Shown: piece after piece, positions 53,401-60,782 of the stretch
How positions within the stretch are numbered: the first letter of the stretch is position 1
How the letters are laid out: every line of letters begins with the position of its first letter
From: Deltaproteobacteria bacterium
GTDB lineage: Bacteria > Desulfobacterota > Binatia > HRBIN30 > JACQVA1
Length of the DNA: 64,000 nt
NCBI GenBank assembly: GCA_016178705.1
Contig: JACOST010000033.1
Coordinates: 186,001-250,000, forward strand
Reading direction: 5' to 3'
Position numbers and translations under genes: made by a program
Notes under the pieces: generated by a model
Seen by the model: only the letters and a program-made list of their open reading frames with translations
What the model was told of the DNA's origin: nothing
The model's database searches: none

Positions 53401-53567
53401 TCCTGGACGAACTCGCTGCCGGCGAAGCGAGCGGTGAGACGACGGTGCGTGGATACCGCGTGAAGCGGCGGTATCAGTCTGTATCTCCCGAGGAAGCGGA
53501 ACTGAGGAAACAGGCGATCGCCCAGGTCTTGGGTGGTCGGGCAAAAGGCAGCGGAGGACGAACCTGA
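50454..53567 (+). CDS. TraG/HerA-like ATPase fused to a nuclease-like C-terminal domain
   Basis: The 1037-residue protein has a long N-terminal domain (1-400) of unknown fold. The P-loop ATPase has Walker A GASGTGKST (421-429), then IGVLDPHGDLIDAVLSHVP, Walker B LYIDEFHNF (Asp664, Glu665) and LVLAHQEMRQLW. This is the VirD4/TraG/HerA pattern that pumps DNA through a pore. A Pro/Ala linker follows (about 810-860). The C-terminus (about 870-1010) has GSVDVSLEKGERRIACEISV, with Asp905 and Glu918 placed like a PD-(D/E)XK active site, though Lys is replaced by Ser920. The gene follows a membrane protein by 7 bases. It is probably part of a conjugative or integrative element. Confidence 0.82.
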   Translation: MADGRTPPPLSATELLTAQFYDWERRGRGWQVHDAPVVLEPPFVPFRRYLIPGARLPDDGRQHTLFSGIAELVKGLVRGASSPKASPVPQEEEATICDDDLEAARCELAIVLPADEEVSREAAEQLVLSLSTCPSPVGFEIIGTPEAISVQLSCRETEAVPVAQQITAYFPEAIVDQRKDFLSHAWQEAGWSDRLIIDFGLSNEFMRPVRTFRNFGVDPLIAIIGALSDVRSGEVAVLQVVFQSCRHAWAESIMRAVTDGTGQSFFADAPEMVALAKEKISRPLSAVVIRAAAKSATEGRAQTLVRGLVRSLGQLAEPASNELIPLTDDGYDDEEHERDLLHRTTRRGGMILNTEELVSLVHPPSASVRLAKLERERRKTKAAPATVIGHELVLGENRHAGKTMTVTLNAEQRSRHAYLIGASGTGKSTLLLNLIVQDIQSGQGIGVLDPHGDLIDAVLSHVPEERYNDVVLLDPSDDQYPVGFNILSAHSELEKTLLASDLAAIFRRFSTSFGDQMQAVLSNAILAILENERGGTLLDLRRFLTEKPFREEYLRSVTDPEISYYFQREFPLLKGSPQAPILTRLNTFLRPKPIRYMVAQREGLDFGRIMNDGKIFLAKLSHGLIGEENSYLLGALLVTKFHQLAMGRQEMAAAGRRPFTLYIDEFHNFVTPSVASILSAARKYRLGLVLAHQEMRQLWDQDANVGSAVLTNPCTRICFRVGDWDAKKLAEGFSSFNATDLQSLGVGEAICRVERAEHDFTLKTAPAPAVGAALADKRREEIIRRSRAQYARPRVEVEAILALAHADTAVADAPRAPAKTRRDAAPSREPTQPPAPAPPAAASSKDTVSAAAEKKTRLALVSPPLLGRGGREHKYLQHLVKRLAEDRGYRAVIEQPILAGAGSVDVSLEKGERRIACEISVTTETDHEIDNIQKCLAGGYETVIALSNDPKTVRRLKERSTAVLETKTQARVRFLQPEDLVLFLDELAAGEASGETTVRGYRVKRRYQSVSPEEAELRKQAIAQVLGGRAKGSGGRT

Positions 53568-53659
53568 GTCTGGGATCCCTCCAATCGATGTTCGGAGTCA
53601 CGATTCGCCCTCAGTGTCGACGATCGACTTCCGGAAGATGAAGGCCGTCTCGGTCGCTA

Positions 53660-53731
53660 CGCACGACCAATCTCTACGACCGCACTACCGACCAGGTCAA
53701 CCTCGACGAGATCGAGCGAACTGCGATTTTG
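53660..53731 (+). pseudogene. Tyrosine recombinase (integrase) C-terminal remnant
   Basis: About 24 codons read RTTNLYDRTTDQVNLDEIER, the tail that many phage and element integrases share after their catalytic Tyr (SSRTTGLYDRRNDEVSLDEVE-like). A stop precedes it closely in frame and no catalytic residues are left. It marks a lost integrase at this junction. The remainder of the gene-free stretch 53568-54020 shows nothing else. Confidence 0.55.
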
Positions 53732-54020
53732 ACCTATCCCGCATTTGCACGTTCGGTGGCATGCATCAGGCCAGGAGTGACCGGCCGGATACCACAATGT
53801 ATTGGCTATCGCATTTTAGAAAGCAGACGATCGATCCACATCCTGTCATGGACCTCTTTTGGGGGCGGCCACTCGTGCGCCGGGATCTCCTGCGCGCGCT
53901 CAGGTGGCGCATCGGATGCTAGAATCGGTCAGAAAATCAACACTCCCGCGTTTCTTTGGTGACAACCCCTTGGCGCCCCCATACATAAGAGTCAGTTGCC
54001 TCGTGGCGGGTGTTGGAGCC

Positions 54021-54923
54021 GTGACCAGAACGAATTCTCGTGGACTGAGCCGCAACGAAGAAGTTGCCTTGATTACGACCTACCGCGAAGGGTTGGCGGC
54101 CGCGGCGCAAAGTCAAAAACTCAATGGCCAATCGAATGGCGACAATAGTATCGAAGATCTCAAACAGCGTGCAAGGCGTGGACGAGAAGCATGCGAACGG
54201 CTCGTTGTGGCACACCAGCCGCTCGTCATGTCGGCTGCCCACAAGGCCTACGGCCCAAATCGAGGGTACATTGAATTCGAAGATTTGGTCAGCGCTGGCA
54301 ACGAGGGAATTTTGTTGGCGCTTGATCGGTTCGACCTCAAACGTCGGAGCCGCTTCAATACGTACGCAAGGTGGTGGATTCGCAACAGGATACTGGGGGA
54401 GACTCGAAGGAGCCGCTGGGGAATGCGGATTCCGGACGCGATATACAGAAGAGTGGTAACACCTAGTCGGCTCACGAACACTCCGGTCCGTCAGCAATTG
54501 CTTGGAGGGGAGCCTCCTAGCGAGCAAATGTCGATGAAGTTGGGAAAGCCTTTAGACGAGCACCTTGCACACGATCTACTTGCGTGGACGCTGGCGGAAA
54601 CGGTTTCTCTAGAGACCCCTGTCGGCCAGACCGGGAAGACGAGGCTTGGGGAGTTTCTGCGGATAGATGACGGTGATCCCAGCATGCTTGTTGAGGAGAG
54701 CGAGAGATCCGAAGAGGTACGAAGGCTCCTTGGAACGTTGACACCGCGCCAGGAGCAAATTCTACGAATGCGTTTTGGGATTGGTGAGCAAGCCGACTAC
54801 ACGCTTGAAGAGGTCGCGAGCCGGTTTGGAGTAACAAGGGAGCGCATCCGAGAACTGCAGAATCAGGCCGCTGAAAAGATTCGTTTTAGGGGGGTTTTGC
54901 GAAAATCTATAGGCGCGGTTTGA
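54021..54923 (+). CDS. Sigma-70 family RNA polymerase sigma factor
   Basis: The 300-residue protein has region 2 (about 55-130: LVVAHQPLVMSAAHKAYG, YIEFEDLVSAGNEGILLALDRFD, FNTYARWWIRNRI), a linking region 3, and region 4 (about 235-290: LTPRQEQILRMRFGIGEQADYTLEEVASRFGVTRERIREL). The FGIGE and regular HTH make it RpoD-like rather than ECF. It may direct RNA polymerase to the genes that follow. GTG at 54021 with GGAG upstream is used; a longer form from 53859 has no homology. It lies directly after the integrase remnant. Confidence 0.85.
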   Translation: MTRTNSRGLSRNEEVALITTYREGLAAAAQSQKLNGQSNGDNSIEDLKQRARRGREACERLVVAHQPLVMSAAHKAYGPNRGYIEFEDLVSAGNEGILLALDRFDLKRRSRFNTYARWWIRNRILGETRRSRWGMRIPDAIYRRVVTPSRLTNTPVRQQLLGGEPPSEQMSMKLGKPLDEHLAHDLLAWTLAETVSLETPVGQTGKTRLGEFLRIDDGDPSMLVEESERSEEVRRLLGTLTPRQEQILRMRFGIGEQADYTLEEVASRFGVTRERIRELQNQAAEKIRFRGVLRKSIGAV

Positions 54924-55061
54924 AGCCGTGCTTGAATTGGAGAGTACAAGCTCAAACCACTGTTGAAGAGTAGCCGGCGCCAACGACGCTCGATCGTAGG
55001 AACCGGAGCGCGAAGAGATCCCATGATGACAAGATTCGCCGGAATCGGACGGGAGGCGTCG

Positions 55062-55274
55062 ATGCGAGACGGTCAGCGAGTGCGGACGCGCAGAAGGCGT
55101 CGGAGGAGAACTGTCCCGCGAAGCACAGTTGCTGAAGTGCTGCGTGTACTTGCAAGGAGCCTCGATCAGCGAGCGGCCAATCACAAGGCTAGTTGGAGCC
55201 AGCACATATGGGCTGCCCTGGTTGTAGACGTCGGCCTCGTTGTGGCTGGCTTGCTCTTTCGATGGACCCAGTAG
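55062..55274 (+). CDS. Small basic membrane protein
   Basis: The 70-residue protein starts with a run of arginines (RTRRRRRRR) and ends in one hydrophobic helix (IWAALVVDVGLVVAGLLF). GGGAGG lies just before the ATG at 55062. Homology is not recognised, and the call rests on the ribosome site and the helix. Confidence 0.35.
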   Translation: MRDGQRVRTRRRRRRRTVPRSTVAEVLRVLARSLDQRAANHKASWSQHIWAALVVDVGLVVAGLLFRWTQ

Positions 55275-55454
55275 GGTCTGGGGGGCAGGTCACATCTGAA
55301 CGTCCACCAGGAAGATTGGTGCGCTCTCCCAACACAAGCGCGGTGGTGATGCTGACGCGCTTCGAGCGCCGCCGGTATGTGTCTTTCACCGGGTACCCGT
55401 CTGAATGCGCATTCCCGTTGACAATGCGCATTCCTCTCTGCTAGAGACTCAATC

Positions 55455-56435
55455 GTGAGTCGGCTCAATATCTCCATCCCGAAAGATCTGGCACCACTGG
55501 TTTCCAAGTGGCGCAGAAAGATCAATCTGTCGGAGATCTGCGCGCAGGCTCTACGCGCGGAATTGCTCGCCGTCGAATCCCACCGAAGTGCGCAGCCGCT
55601 GCTTGCGAAGCTGCGTCAACGAAGCGACTTGGAGAAGTCGGTTGCTGAGCGCTATGAGCTTTCCGAGGTCCTCATCGCCCCCGATGTTCCGATCCATGAA
55701 CGAGACCTGCGGGAATCGCTTGGCCGTTTGACCGCCGGCTACATCAATGAACACATCTCAAATGGGGCTGTGCTTGCGCTCGGGGGTGGGCGACAGACTT
55801 GGTGCGTGGTCGAACAGATGTTGCCCAGGCGGATCGAGGTCCAGATCGTAGCGCTGGGGTATCGCCAGAACGACCCGTATGTTCTCAATGCCCATGCAAA
55901 CACTCTAACGACGCTGCTTTGGTTGTTGTTCAGCCCCGGGGCCACGGCTCGGCTTGTCGGATGTGACCCCGAGGAAGTTCTGAATCCAAGCCGCGCGGTG
56001 ACAGAAGCACAGCCAAAGTACTTTGTTGTTGGTTCGTGTGCGCCGTTCACCGCACAATGTCCCTTGGCGAGGCTGCTTGGGGAAGAGGTTTCCAAGCTGC
56101 TCCTAGCCAAAGGGGCCGTAGGCGATTTTCTCTACAGTTTTTTCGATGAGAACCGGCGCCTCGTGAGCGCTCCCGTTCTTGATGAGCAGTCGGTTCTTTC
56201 GGCGGAGACCCTCTCGATGTTGTCCACCCGGTCGGACACACGTGTGATCCTGGTGGCAGGGGGGCTGGAGAAGTTGGAGATCATTCGGACCACGGTAGAG
56301 GTGAACCTATGCAACGTTCTCGTAACGGACACGGCAACCGCGCGGGCGCTGATCGCCACAAACTTCTCAGCGGCTCGAAAGCACAGCCCCACAAGGGCCG
56401 TGCGCCCCAAACGCGCTGGGGCTGCACAAAGCTAA
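55455..56435 (+). CDS. RHH-SorC-like ligand-binding regulator
   Basis: The 326-residue protein seems to join a ribbon-helix-helix-like N-terminus (LNISIPKDLAPLVSKWRRKINLSEICAQALRAEL, 4-37) to a sugar-binding domain of the SorC/DeoR type (about 95-305). In the latter, ALGGGRQTWCVVEQML, VGDFLYSFFDENRRLV, RVILVAGGLEKLEII and LVTDTATARALI match the effector domain of DeoR/SorC regulators. Usual family members have an HTH at the N-terminus. It probably binds DNA and a phosphosugar or nucleotide-like ligand. GTG at 55455 is the start. It opens the cassette with the GMP synthase. Confidence 0.75.
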   Translation: MSRLNISIPKDLAPLVSKWRRKINLSEICAQALRAELLAVESHRSAQPLLAKLRQRSDLEKSVAERYELSEVLIAPDVPIHERDLRESLGRLTAGYINEHISNGAVLALGGGRQTWCVVEQMLPRRIEVQIVALGYRQNDPYVLNAHANTLTTLLWLLFSPGATARLVGCDPEEVLNPSRAVTEAQPKYFVVGSCAPFTAQCPLARLLGEEVSKLLLAKGAVGDFLYSFFDENRRLVSAPVLDEQSVLSAETLSMLSTRSDTRVILVAGGLEKLEIIRTTVEVNLCNVLVTDTATARALIATNFSAARKHSPTRAVRPKRAGAAQS

Positions 56436-56932
56436 ACGTCGTCGATCCCGACCTGGCGAAACGCCTGACGTTTGGGGGAGCAATTGAGGTCATCGTCCAC
56501 CGGAATCGTGGGGTCCTCGCTGGCAAAGCACCTCCGCCAGCGATCCCAGGACGTTGGTTCCCGCAGGACGAAGCGCCCCTGGAGGCTTCGTTCATCCTTT
56601 ATATCCGAAAACCAGCAGGAGAGTTGAGGCTCCACATAGAACCTGTAAAGAACGCACCGTCGCCAGAGGAACTCGCGGCGAATCTGAAGGACATCGACAA
56701 CGTCCTGGTCGGAGGTCTGTTGAACGGCACACGTATGGACGTGAGAATTCTTGAGATTCCCGCTGAGGAGCTTAAGGAGCTTCTCGCTCGAGCCTTCGGA
56801 GCAACCCATCGCTTCGGCACGGAGCTTTGCCATTTCAGTGGGGCGAAGATTTGGATTGATGGAGTTCCGATGAACTGGGGTCGCCTCCACCAGTTGGTGG
56901 AGCTCTACGGGTTGGCGTACTCGCCCTGTTGA
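56309..56932 (+). CDS. Hypothetical protein in the GMP synthase cassette
   Basis: This protein of up to 207 residues has no recognised family. A core (about 44-205) has VVDPDLAKRLTFGGAIEVIVHRNRGVL, FILYIRKPAGELRLHIEPV, LLNGTRMDVRILEIPAEEL and HFSGAKIWIDGVPMNWGRLHQLVELYG, with regular alpha/beta alternation. The true start may be later than 56309, since the first 40 residues overlap the SorC-like gene and look non-native. The ImmA/IrrE gene follows 5 bases later. Confidence 0.6.
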   Translation: MQRSRNGHGNRAGADRHKLLSGSKAQPHKGRAPQTRWGCTKLNVVDPDLAKRLTFGGAIEVIVHRNRGVLAGKAPPPAIPGRWFPQDEAPLEASFILYIRKPAGELRLHIEPVKNAPSPEELAANLKDIDNVLVGGLLNGTRMDVRILEIPAEELKELLARAFGATHRFGTELCHFSGAKIWIDGVPMNWGRLHQLVELYGLAYSPC

Positions 56933-56937
56933 TTCAC

Positions 56938-57768
56938 ATGAGTCAATACAGCTTTCCGCAGTTCGGCCTCATCGAGTCCGGGCACGTCTTGGACCCTCGC
57001 GTTCGGGATGTAGCTCAAGGGATCCGCTCTACCTGTCGCCAGTCCAAGCGTGTGCCGTTCGATCCTTTTGAATGTGCAGAGTACTTCGGCGTGACGGTTC
57101 ACGCCGCTACCCTTCCGCCAGGCGTTTCTGGGCGCGTTGTGTTTGACGGAGAGGCTCCAAGAATTGAATTCCGTCCTACTGATTCAGAGCGAAGGATTAG
57201 GTTTACCGTGTGCCATGAACTGGGGCATTTGTGCTTCCTTGAGAGGAAACCCGCGTATCCTAAAGAGCGCAACATCAGGTTTACGGTGTCGACCATTCAG
57301 GCAAGAGAGGAGAAGCTTTGCAACCGGATCGCCACTGAACTCTTGATGCCGCGCGCACTCTTTCTCAGGCGCCTCGCTGGCCTGACGCCATGTGCCGAAT
57401 CCTTGACCGTGCTTGCGGGAATCTTCGATGTCTCCACGATGGCGGTCGCGCGCCGCATCTGCGAGCTGGCGGCATGGTCGGTTGGCGTGGCCGAATTATT
57501 TGTCAGTGAGTCCGGCGTGAAGCACCGGTGGTGGCGAATTGCAGTGAAGAGCAGTATCCGTCCGAAGGTTGATCGCCAACGTATCGATCAAGAGATTGGC
57601 CGTGCACTGAGCTGGGTCGAGCGGGTCACGGATCGCCGCGCAAGCCATGGAACGTATTGGCAAGCAACTGGTCCCTGGGAGCGAGAAGTCGGGCAGCTAG
57701 CGGTACGGGTTTGGCCGTATCGTCGTGCACAGAACATTGGGTTTTTGGCGGTCGTCTTGTACCATTAG
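56938..57768 (+). CDS. ImmA/IrrE family metallopeptidase
   Basis: The 276-residue protein has the zinc-peptidase motif HELGH (93-97) in RFTVCHELGHLCF, with the third ligand Glu downstream in EEKLCNRIATELLMP (about 124-138). This is the signature of ImmA/IrrE (COG2856) proteases, which cut XRE-type repressors in response to stress or ssDNA. No HTH is fused to it, so its substrate is another protein, possibly a regulator elsewhere in the element. The ATG at 56938 follows the neighbour's stop by 5 bases; GMP synthase begins 3 bases after its own stop. Confidence 0.85.
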   Translation: MSQYSFPQFGLIESGHVLDPRVRDVAQGIRSTCRQSKRVPFDPFECAEYFGVTVHAATLPPGVSGRVVFDGEAPRIEFRPTDSERRIRFTVCHELGHLCFLERKPAYPKERNIRFTVSTIQAREEKLCNRIATELLMPRALFLRRLAGLTPCAESLTVLAGIFDVSTMAVARRICELAAWSVGVAELFVSESGVKHRWWRIAVKSSIRPKVDRQRIDQEIGRALSWVERVTDRRASHGTYWQATGPWEREVGQLAVRVWPYRRAQNIGFLAVVLYH

Positions 57769-57771
57769 GTC

Positions 57772-59622
57772 ATGCATCTACTACCATCAGAGAATGAACA
57801 CATGCTGACAGACACAAACAATCTAGCCATCATTGATCTCGGCGGCCAATACTGCCACCTCATCGCACGGCGGCTACGAGACATTGGCGTCGACTCTCAT
57901 ATCTACGGACCCGACGTGCCGACGGAGGTCCTATCGCAGCACCGCGGGGTCATTCTGTCGGGCGGCCCGCAAAGTGTCTACAACCAGGGAGCGCCAAGCA
58001 TCGATGAAGGGGTGCTGCATTTGGGTGTTCCAGTTCTCGGCATTTGCTACGGCCATCAGCTCTTGGCGAAGATGCTTGGCGGCGAGGTGGCGCACCGTGA
58101 AGGGGAGTACGGATTTGCCGCGCTAGAGGTCCGCACCAGCGACACGTTGTTCCGCGACACTCCGCGCGCTCAGCAGGTCTGGATGAGTCACTCAGATGCG
58201 GTCATCGCTCTGCCTCGTGGCGCGACCTCCATTGCGGGCACAGATCGATGCAGGAACGCAGCGTTCGCCGACTTCAAACGCCGCCTATTTGGTGTTCAGT
58301 TTCACCCGGAGGTTGTTCACACGGAATACGGTAAAAACATCCTGCGGAATTTTGCCCGTGGCGTATGCCGAATAAGAGGGCGGAGCACGCCCTCAGGTCG
58401 AATTCCTATCCTGATTGAGCAAATTCGTGCTGCAGCGCAGCGACGGTCCATCTTCTTTCTTGTCAGCGGCGGGGTTGACTCGACGGTTGCGTTCGTCCTC
58501 TGTGCACGGGCATTGCCGAAGGAGAGGATACTCGGTCTCTACGTGGATACTGGTCTTATGCGGCAAGGCGAAACGGAGGAACTCCGGGCGAACCTTGGGA
58601 GCCTAGGATTGGGTGATAGACTAAGAGTGAAGGAAGCTTCGGCGCTATTCGCAGAGCGATTGCGCGGGGTCACTGGTCCGGAAGAGAAGCGGCACATCAT
58701 TGGCCGCCTATTCGTCGAGATTCAATCGGACGCGATGCGTGAGTACGGAATTGATCAACAGCACTGGCTTCTCGGACAGGGTACGATTTATCCGGACACT
58801 ATCGAATCCGGCGGGGCAAATGGACGAGCGGCCATCATAAAAACGCATCATAATCGGTGTGAGGAGATTCAAGAATTGATGCGGCAGGGGCGCGTTATTG
58901 AACCGCTTGCGGAGTTCTACAAGGACGAAGTGCGCAGTGTTGGGAAGGCCTTGGGACTACCCCCGAGGCTTACAAATCGTTGGCCGTTTCCGGGCCCTGG
59001 CTTGGCGATTCGCTGCATTTGTAGCCGTTCCTCGGGTAAGGCACAGCCCCTGTCCAGCGAAGCTGCGCGTACTGTCGAGGTGGCAAAGTATGAGGGCGCA
59101 CTGCTGCCGATTCAGAGTGTTGGTGTTCAGGGCGACGCACGAACCTATCGGATGGTGGTCGCGCTGCGCAATCGTAGTAAGCGACTTGATTACCGAACAC
59201 TACAGTCGTTGAGCACATCTCTTTGCAATGTGCACTTGGAAACCAATCGCGTCGTCGTTTTGATATCAAGCCGTCCCGGCGTGCGGCTAGAGCAGGCCCG
59301 GATCTGCCAGCGGACAATTGAGGCGGAACGGGTAGAATTGTTGAGGCAAGCCGATTTCATAGTCAGATCGTCGATGGAGAAGGCCGGTCTCACGGAAAAG
59401 GTATGGCAGTTCCCGGTTGTATTGGCCCCGATCTCTTTTCAAGGGGGGGAGACGATCATCTTGCGGCCGGTGAATTCGGAAGACGGTATGACGGCGAATT
59501 TCGCGAGACTACCGGTTCGGTTTCTCAGGCAGATCGGGGACCGGATACGGAGAATGTCCAAGGTGGACGCTGTGTTTTTGGACGTCACCAATAAGCCCCC
59601 AGCGACAATAGAATGGGAGTGA
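57772..59622 (+). CDS. guaA: GMP synthase, long form (glutamine-hydrolysing)
   Basis: The 616-residue enzyme (606 if translated from ATG 57802) has the glutamine amidotransferase triad Cys92 (GICYGHQ), His178 and Glu180 (VQFHPEV). The ATP-pyrophosphatase loop is SGGVDS (232-237), followed by GQGTIYPDTIESGG, HHNRCEEIQELM and FPGPGLAIR. The ending KPPATIEWE is typical of GuaA. It is about 75 residues longer than the E. coli type (525), the excess lying in the dimerisation domain around IQSVGVQGDARTY; this long form is recalled from some CPR and Bacteroidetes genomes. It makes GMP from XMP, ATP and glutamine. A purine housekeeping gene is out of place in a cassette with ImmA/IrrE and SorC-like genes. 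Confidence 0.9.
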   Translation: MHLLPSENEHMLTDTNNLAIIDLGGQYCHLIARRLRDIGVDSHIYGPDVPTEVLSQHRGVILSGGPQSVYNQGAPSIDEGVLHLGVPVLGICYGHQLLAKMLGGEVAHREGEYGFAALEVRTSDTLFRDTPRAQQVWMSHSDAVIALPRGATSIAGTDRCRNAAFADFKRRLFGVQFHPEVVHTEYGKNILRNFARGVCRIRGRSTPSGRIPILIEQIRAAAQRRSIFFLVSGGVDSTVAFVLCARALPKERILGLYVDTGLMRQGETEELRANLGSLGLGDRLRVKEASALFAERLRGVTGPEEKRHIIGRLFVEIQSDAMREYGIDQQHWLLGQGTIYPDTIESGGANGRAAIIKTHHNRCEEIQELMRQGRVIEPLAEFYKDEVRSVGKALGLPPRLTNRWPFPGPGLAIRCICSRSSGKAQPLSSEAARTVEVAKYEGALLPIQSVGVQGDARTYRMVVALRNRSKRLDYRTLQSLSTSLCNVHLETNRVVVLISSRPGVRLEQARICQRTIEAERVELLRQADFIVRSSMEKAGLTEKVWQFPVVLAPISFQGGETIILRPVNSEDGMTANFARLPVRFLRQIGDRIRRMSKVDAVFLDVTNKPPATIEWE

Positions 59623-59626
59623 CGCG

Positions 59627-59884
59627 ATGAATGTGGAAGAACGAGCCAAACTGATTTTGCAGGAAGCTATGCGCGTTTGCCAGGGAAGTCGATACCTGCC
59701 TGTGTGCGTCGACATTATTGGAAGCGGCGCACGACAAGAGCTTGCTGTCTCCATTACGAGCGACGGCGGTGCGCCCGCCGAGGGAGAAGAATACCGCCGC
59801 ATCGTAGTTGCGCTGGAGCGAATTGATGGTGTGAACCGCGTGCTATTGGAGATCGCCCGCGTAAGGGACGGCCGGAAGGATTGA
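59627..59884 (+). CDS. Small hypothetical protein after guaA
   Basis: The 85-residue protein has the pattern VEERAKLILQEAMRVCQ, LPVCVDIIGSGARQELAVSIT, RRIVVALERIDGVNRVLLEIA, suggesting an alpha-beta fold. GGGAG stands close before the ATG, 4 bases beyond the guaA stop, so it is in the same message. Not assigned. Confidence 0.6.
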   Translation: MNVEERAKLILQEAMRVCQGSRYLPVCVDIIGSGARQELAVSITSDGGAPAEGEEYRRIVVALERIDGVNRVLLEIARVRDGRKD

Positions 59885-59950
59885 GTGGGAGGATTGGTGG
59901 TCGCAAGTGCCCCGCGCATGTTCTATCGGGGCGCAAAAGAGGAGAGGCAG

Positions 59951-60163
59951 ATGACAAACAAACACTTCCCCAAAGGACTTGATGATCGGCAGCGCGACGC
60001 AGATGGAGAGATTCGCAAGAAGCGAAGCGATACGATGGTACGAACGCTGCGGGGGAAGTACGGGTCAGCGTTCGCAGATGGCTACCGGTCGGATGCGAAG
60101 CTGGGGACGGTTTTGAAGGGTGAGCGCGTGGAGACATTGGATCAGCTACTCAAGAAGAGGTAG
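59951..60163 (+). CDS. Small conserved DNA-element protein
   Basis: The 70-residue protein contains LDDRQRDADGEIRKKRSD, VRTLRGKYGSAFADGYRSD and KLGTVLKGERVETLDQLL. This pattern is recalled from a small protein family scattered in bacterial islands (DRHRD..EIR..VGTLRKTYG..FA.G.R.DMKL..LL) of unknown function. GAGGAGAGG precedes the ATG at 59951. Confidence 0.65.
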   Translation: MTNKHFPKGLDDRQRDADGEIRKKRSDTMVRTLRGKYGSAFADGYRSDAKLGTVLKGERVETLDQLLKKR

Positions 60164-60782
60164 CTACGTCGGCGCCGGCGCACTTACTGTGTTCGTCTTC
60201 TGGTTGGCCGCCATCGTCGCCGGAAAACCACTCACCGTCAACTTGCCTGGCAAGGAGTTCTTTGAATCTGTTTGGGGAAAGCTAACTGCAGCGAGCAGCG
60301 GTGGTGTCTCGTTCCTTACTTGGGCCATCCGGAAGCGGACCGGGGGCTGGGCGTATCTCGGATCGATCATCGGTCTGATGGTGCTGCTTGTCGGGCTGGT
60401 GTGGATTGTCCTGGTCGAAGTAAATTCAGGATCGACGGGTACGCCAACGCCAACTTTGAAGCCGTGCACCACCCCTAAACCGACAGTTCAAATCGGATAC
60501 GGCAAGACGACGGTGTCCCCACAGGGTGACGCTCGGGTCACCGTTACCGACCACTACCCAGCAGTGCCAAGAGACAAGGTCTGCATCACGAGCGTTACGG
60601 GCACCCAGTACATCCAAAAGTTCAGGTACTCGCCCGCTGGGCTGACCCCAACGCTGGCAGAGCATCAGATGGGGAACGTGTCACCGGCGCTTCAAGGAAA
60701 GGTGGCTGACTGCTACTGTCAGGACAACAGTCGCCGCTGCGAGACACTCGAGTGCACGGCTAACGGCTGGATCGAACCGTAG
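60120..60782 (+). CDS. Hypothetical membrane protein with exported domain
   Basis: The 220-residue protein has hydrophobic spans near residues 15-35 and 75-100 (LGSIIGLMVLLVGLVWIVLVEV). An exterior part follows with an even pair of Cys residues (PCTTP, CITS, CYCQ, CETLEC). It overlaps the previous gene by 44 bases and starts at GTG 60120, perhaps a later codon. No family known. Confidence 0.5.
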   Translation: MSAWRHWISYSRRGSYVGAGALTVFVFWLAAIVAGKPLTVNLPGKEFFESVWGKLTAASSGGVSFLTWAIRKRTGGWAYLGSIIGLMVLLVGLVWIVLVEVNSGSTGTPTPTLKPCTTPKPTVQIGYGKTTVSPQGDARVTVTDHYPAVPRDKVCITSVTGTQYIQKFRYSPAGLTPTLAEHQMGNVSPALQGKVADCYCQDNSRRCETLECTANGWIEP

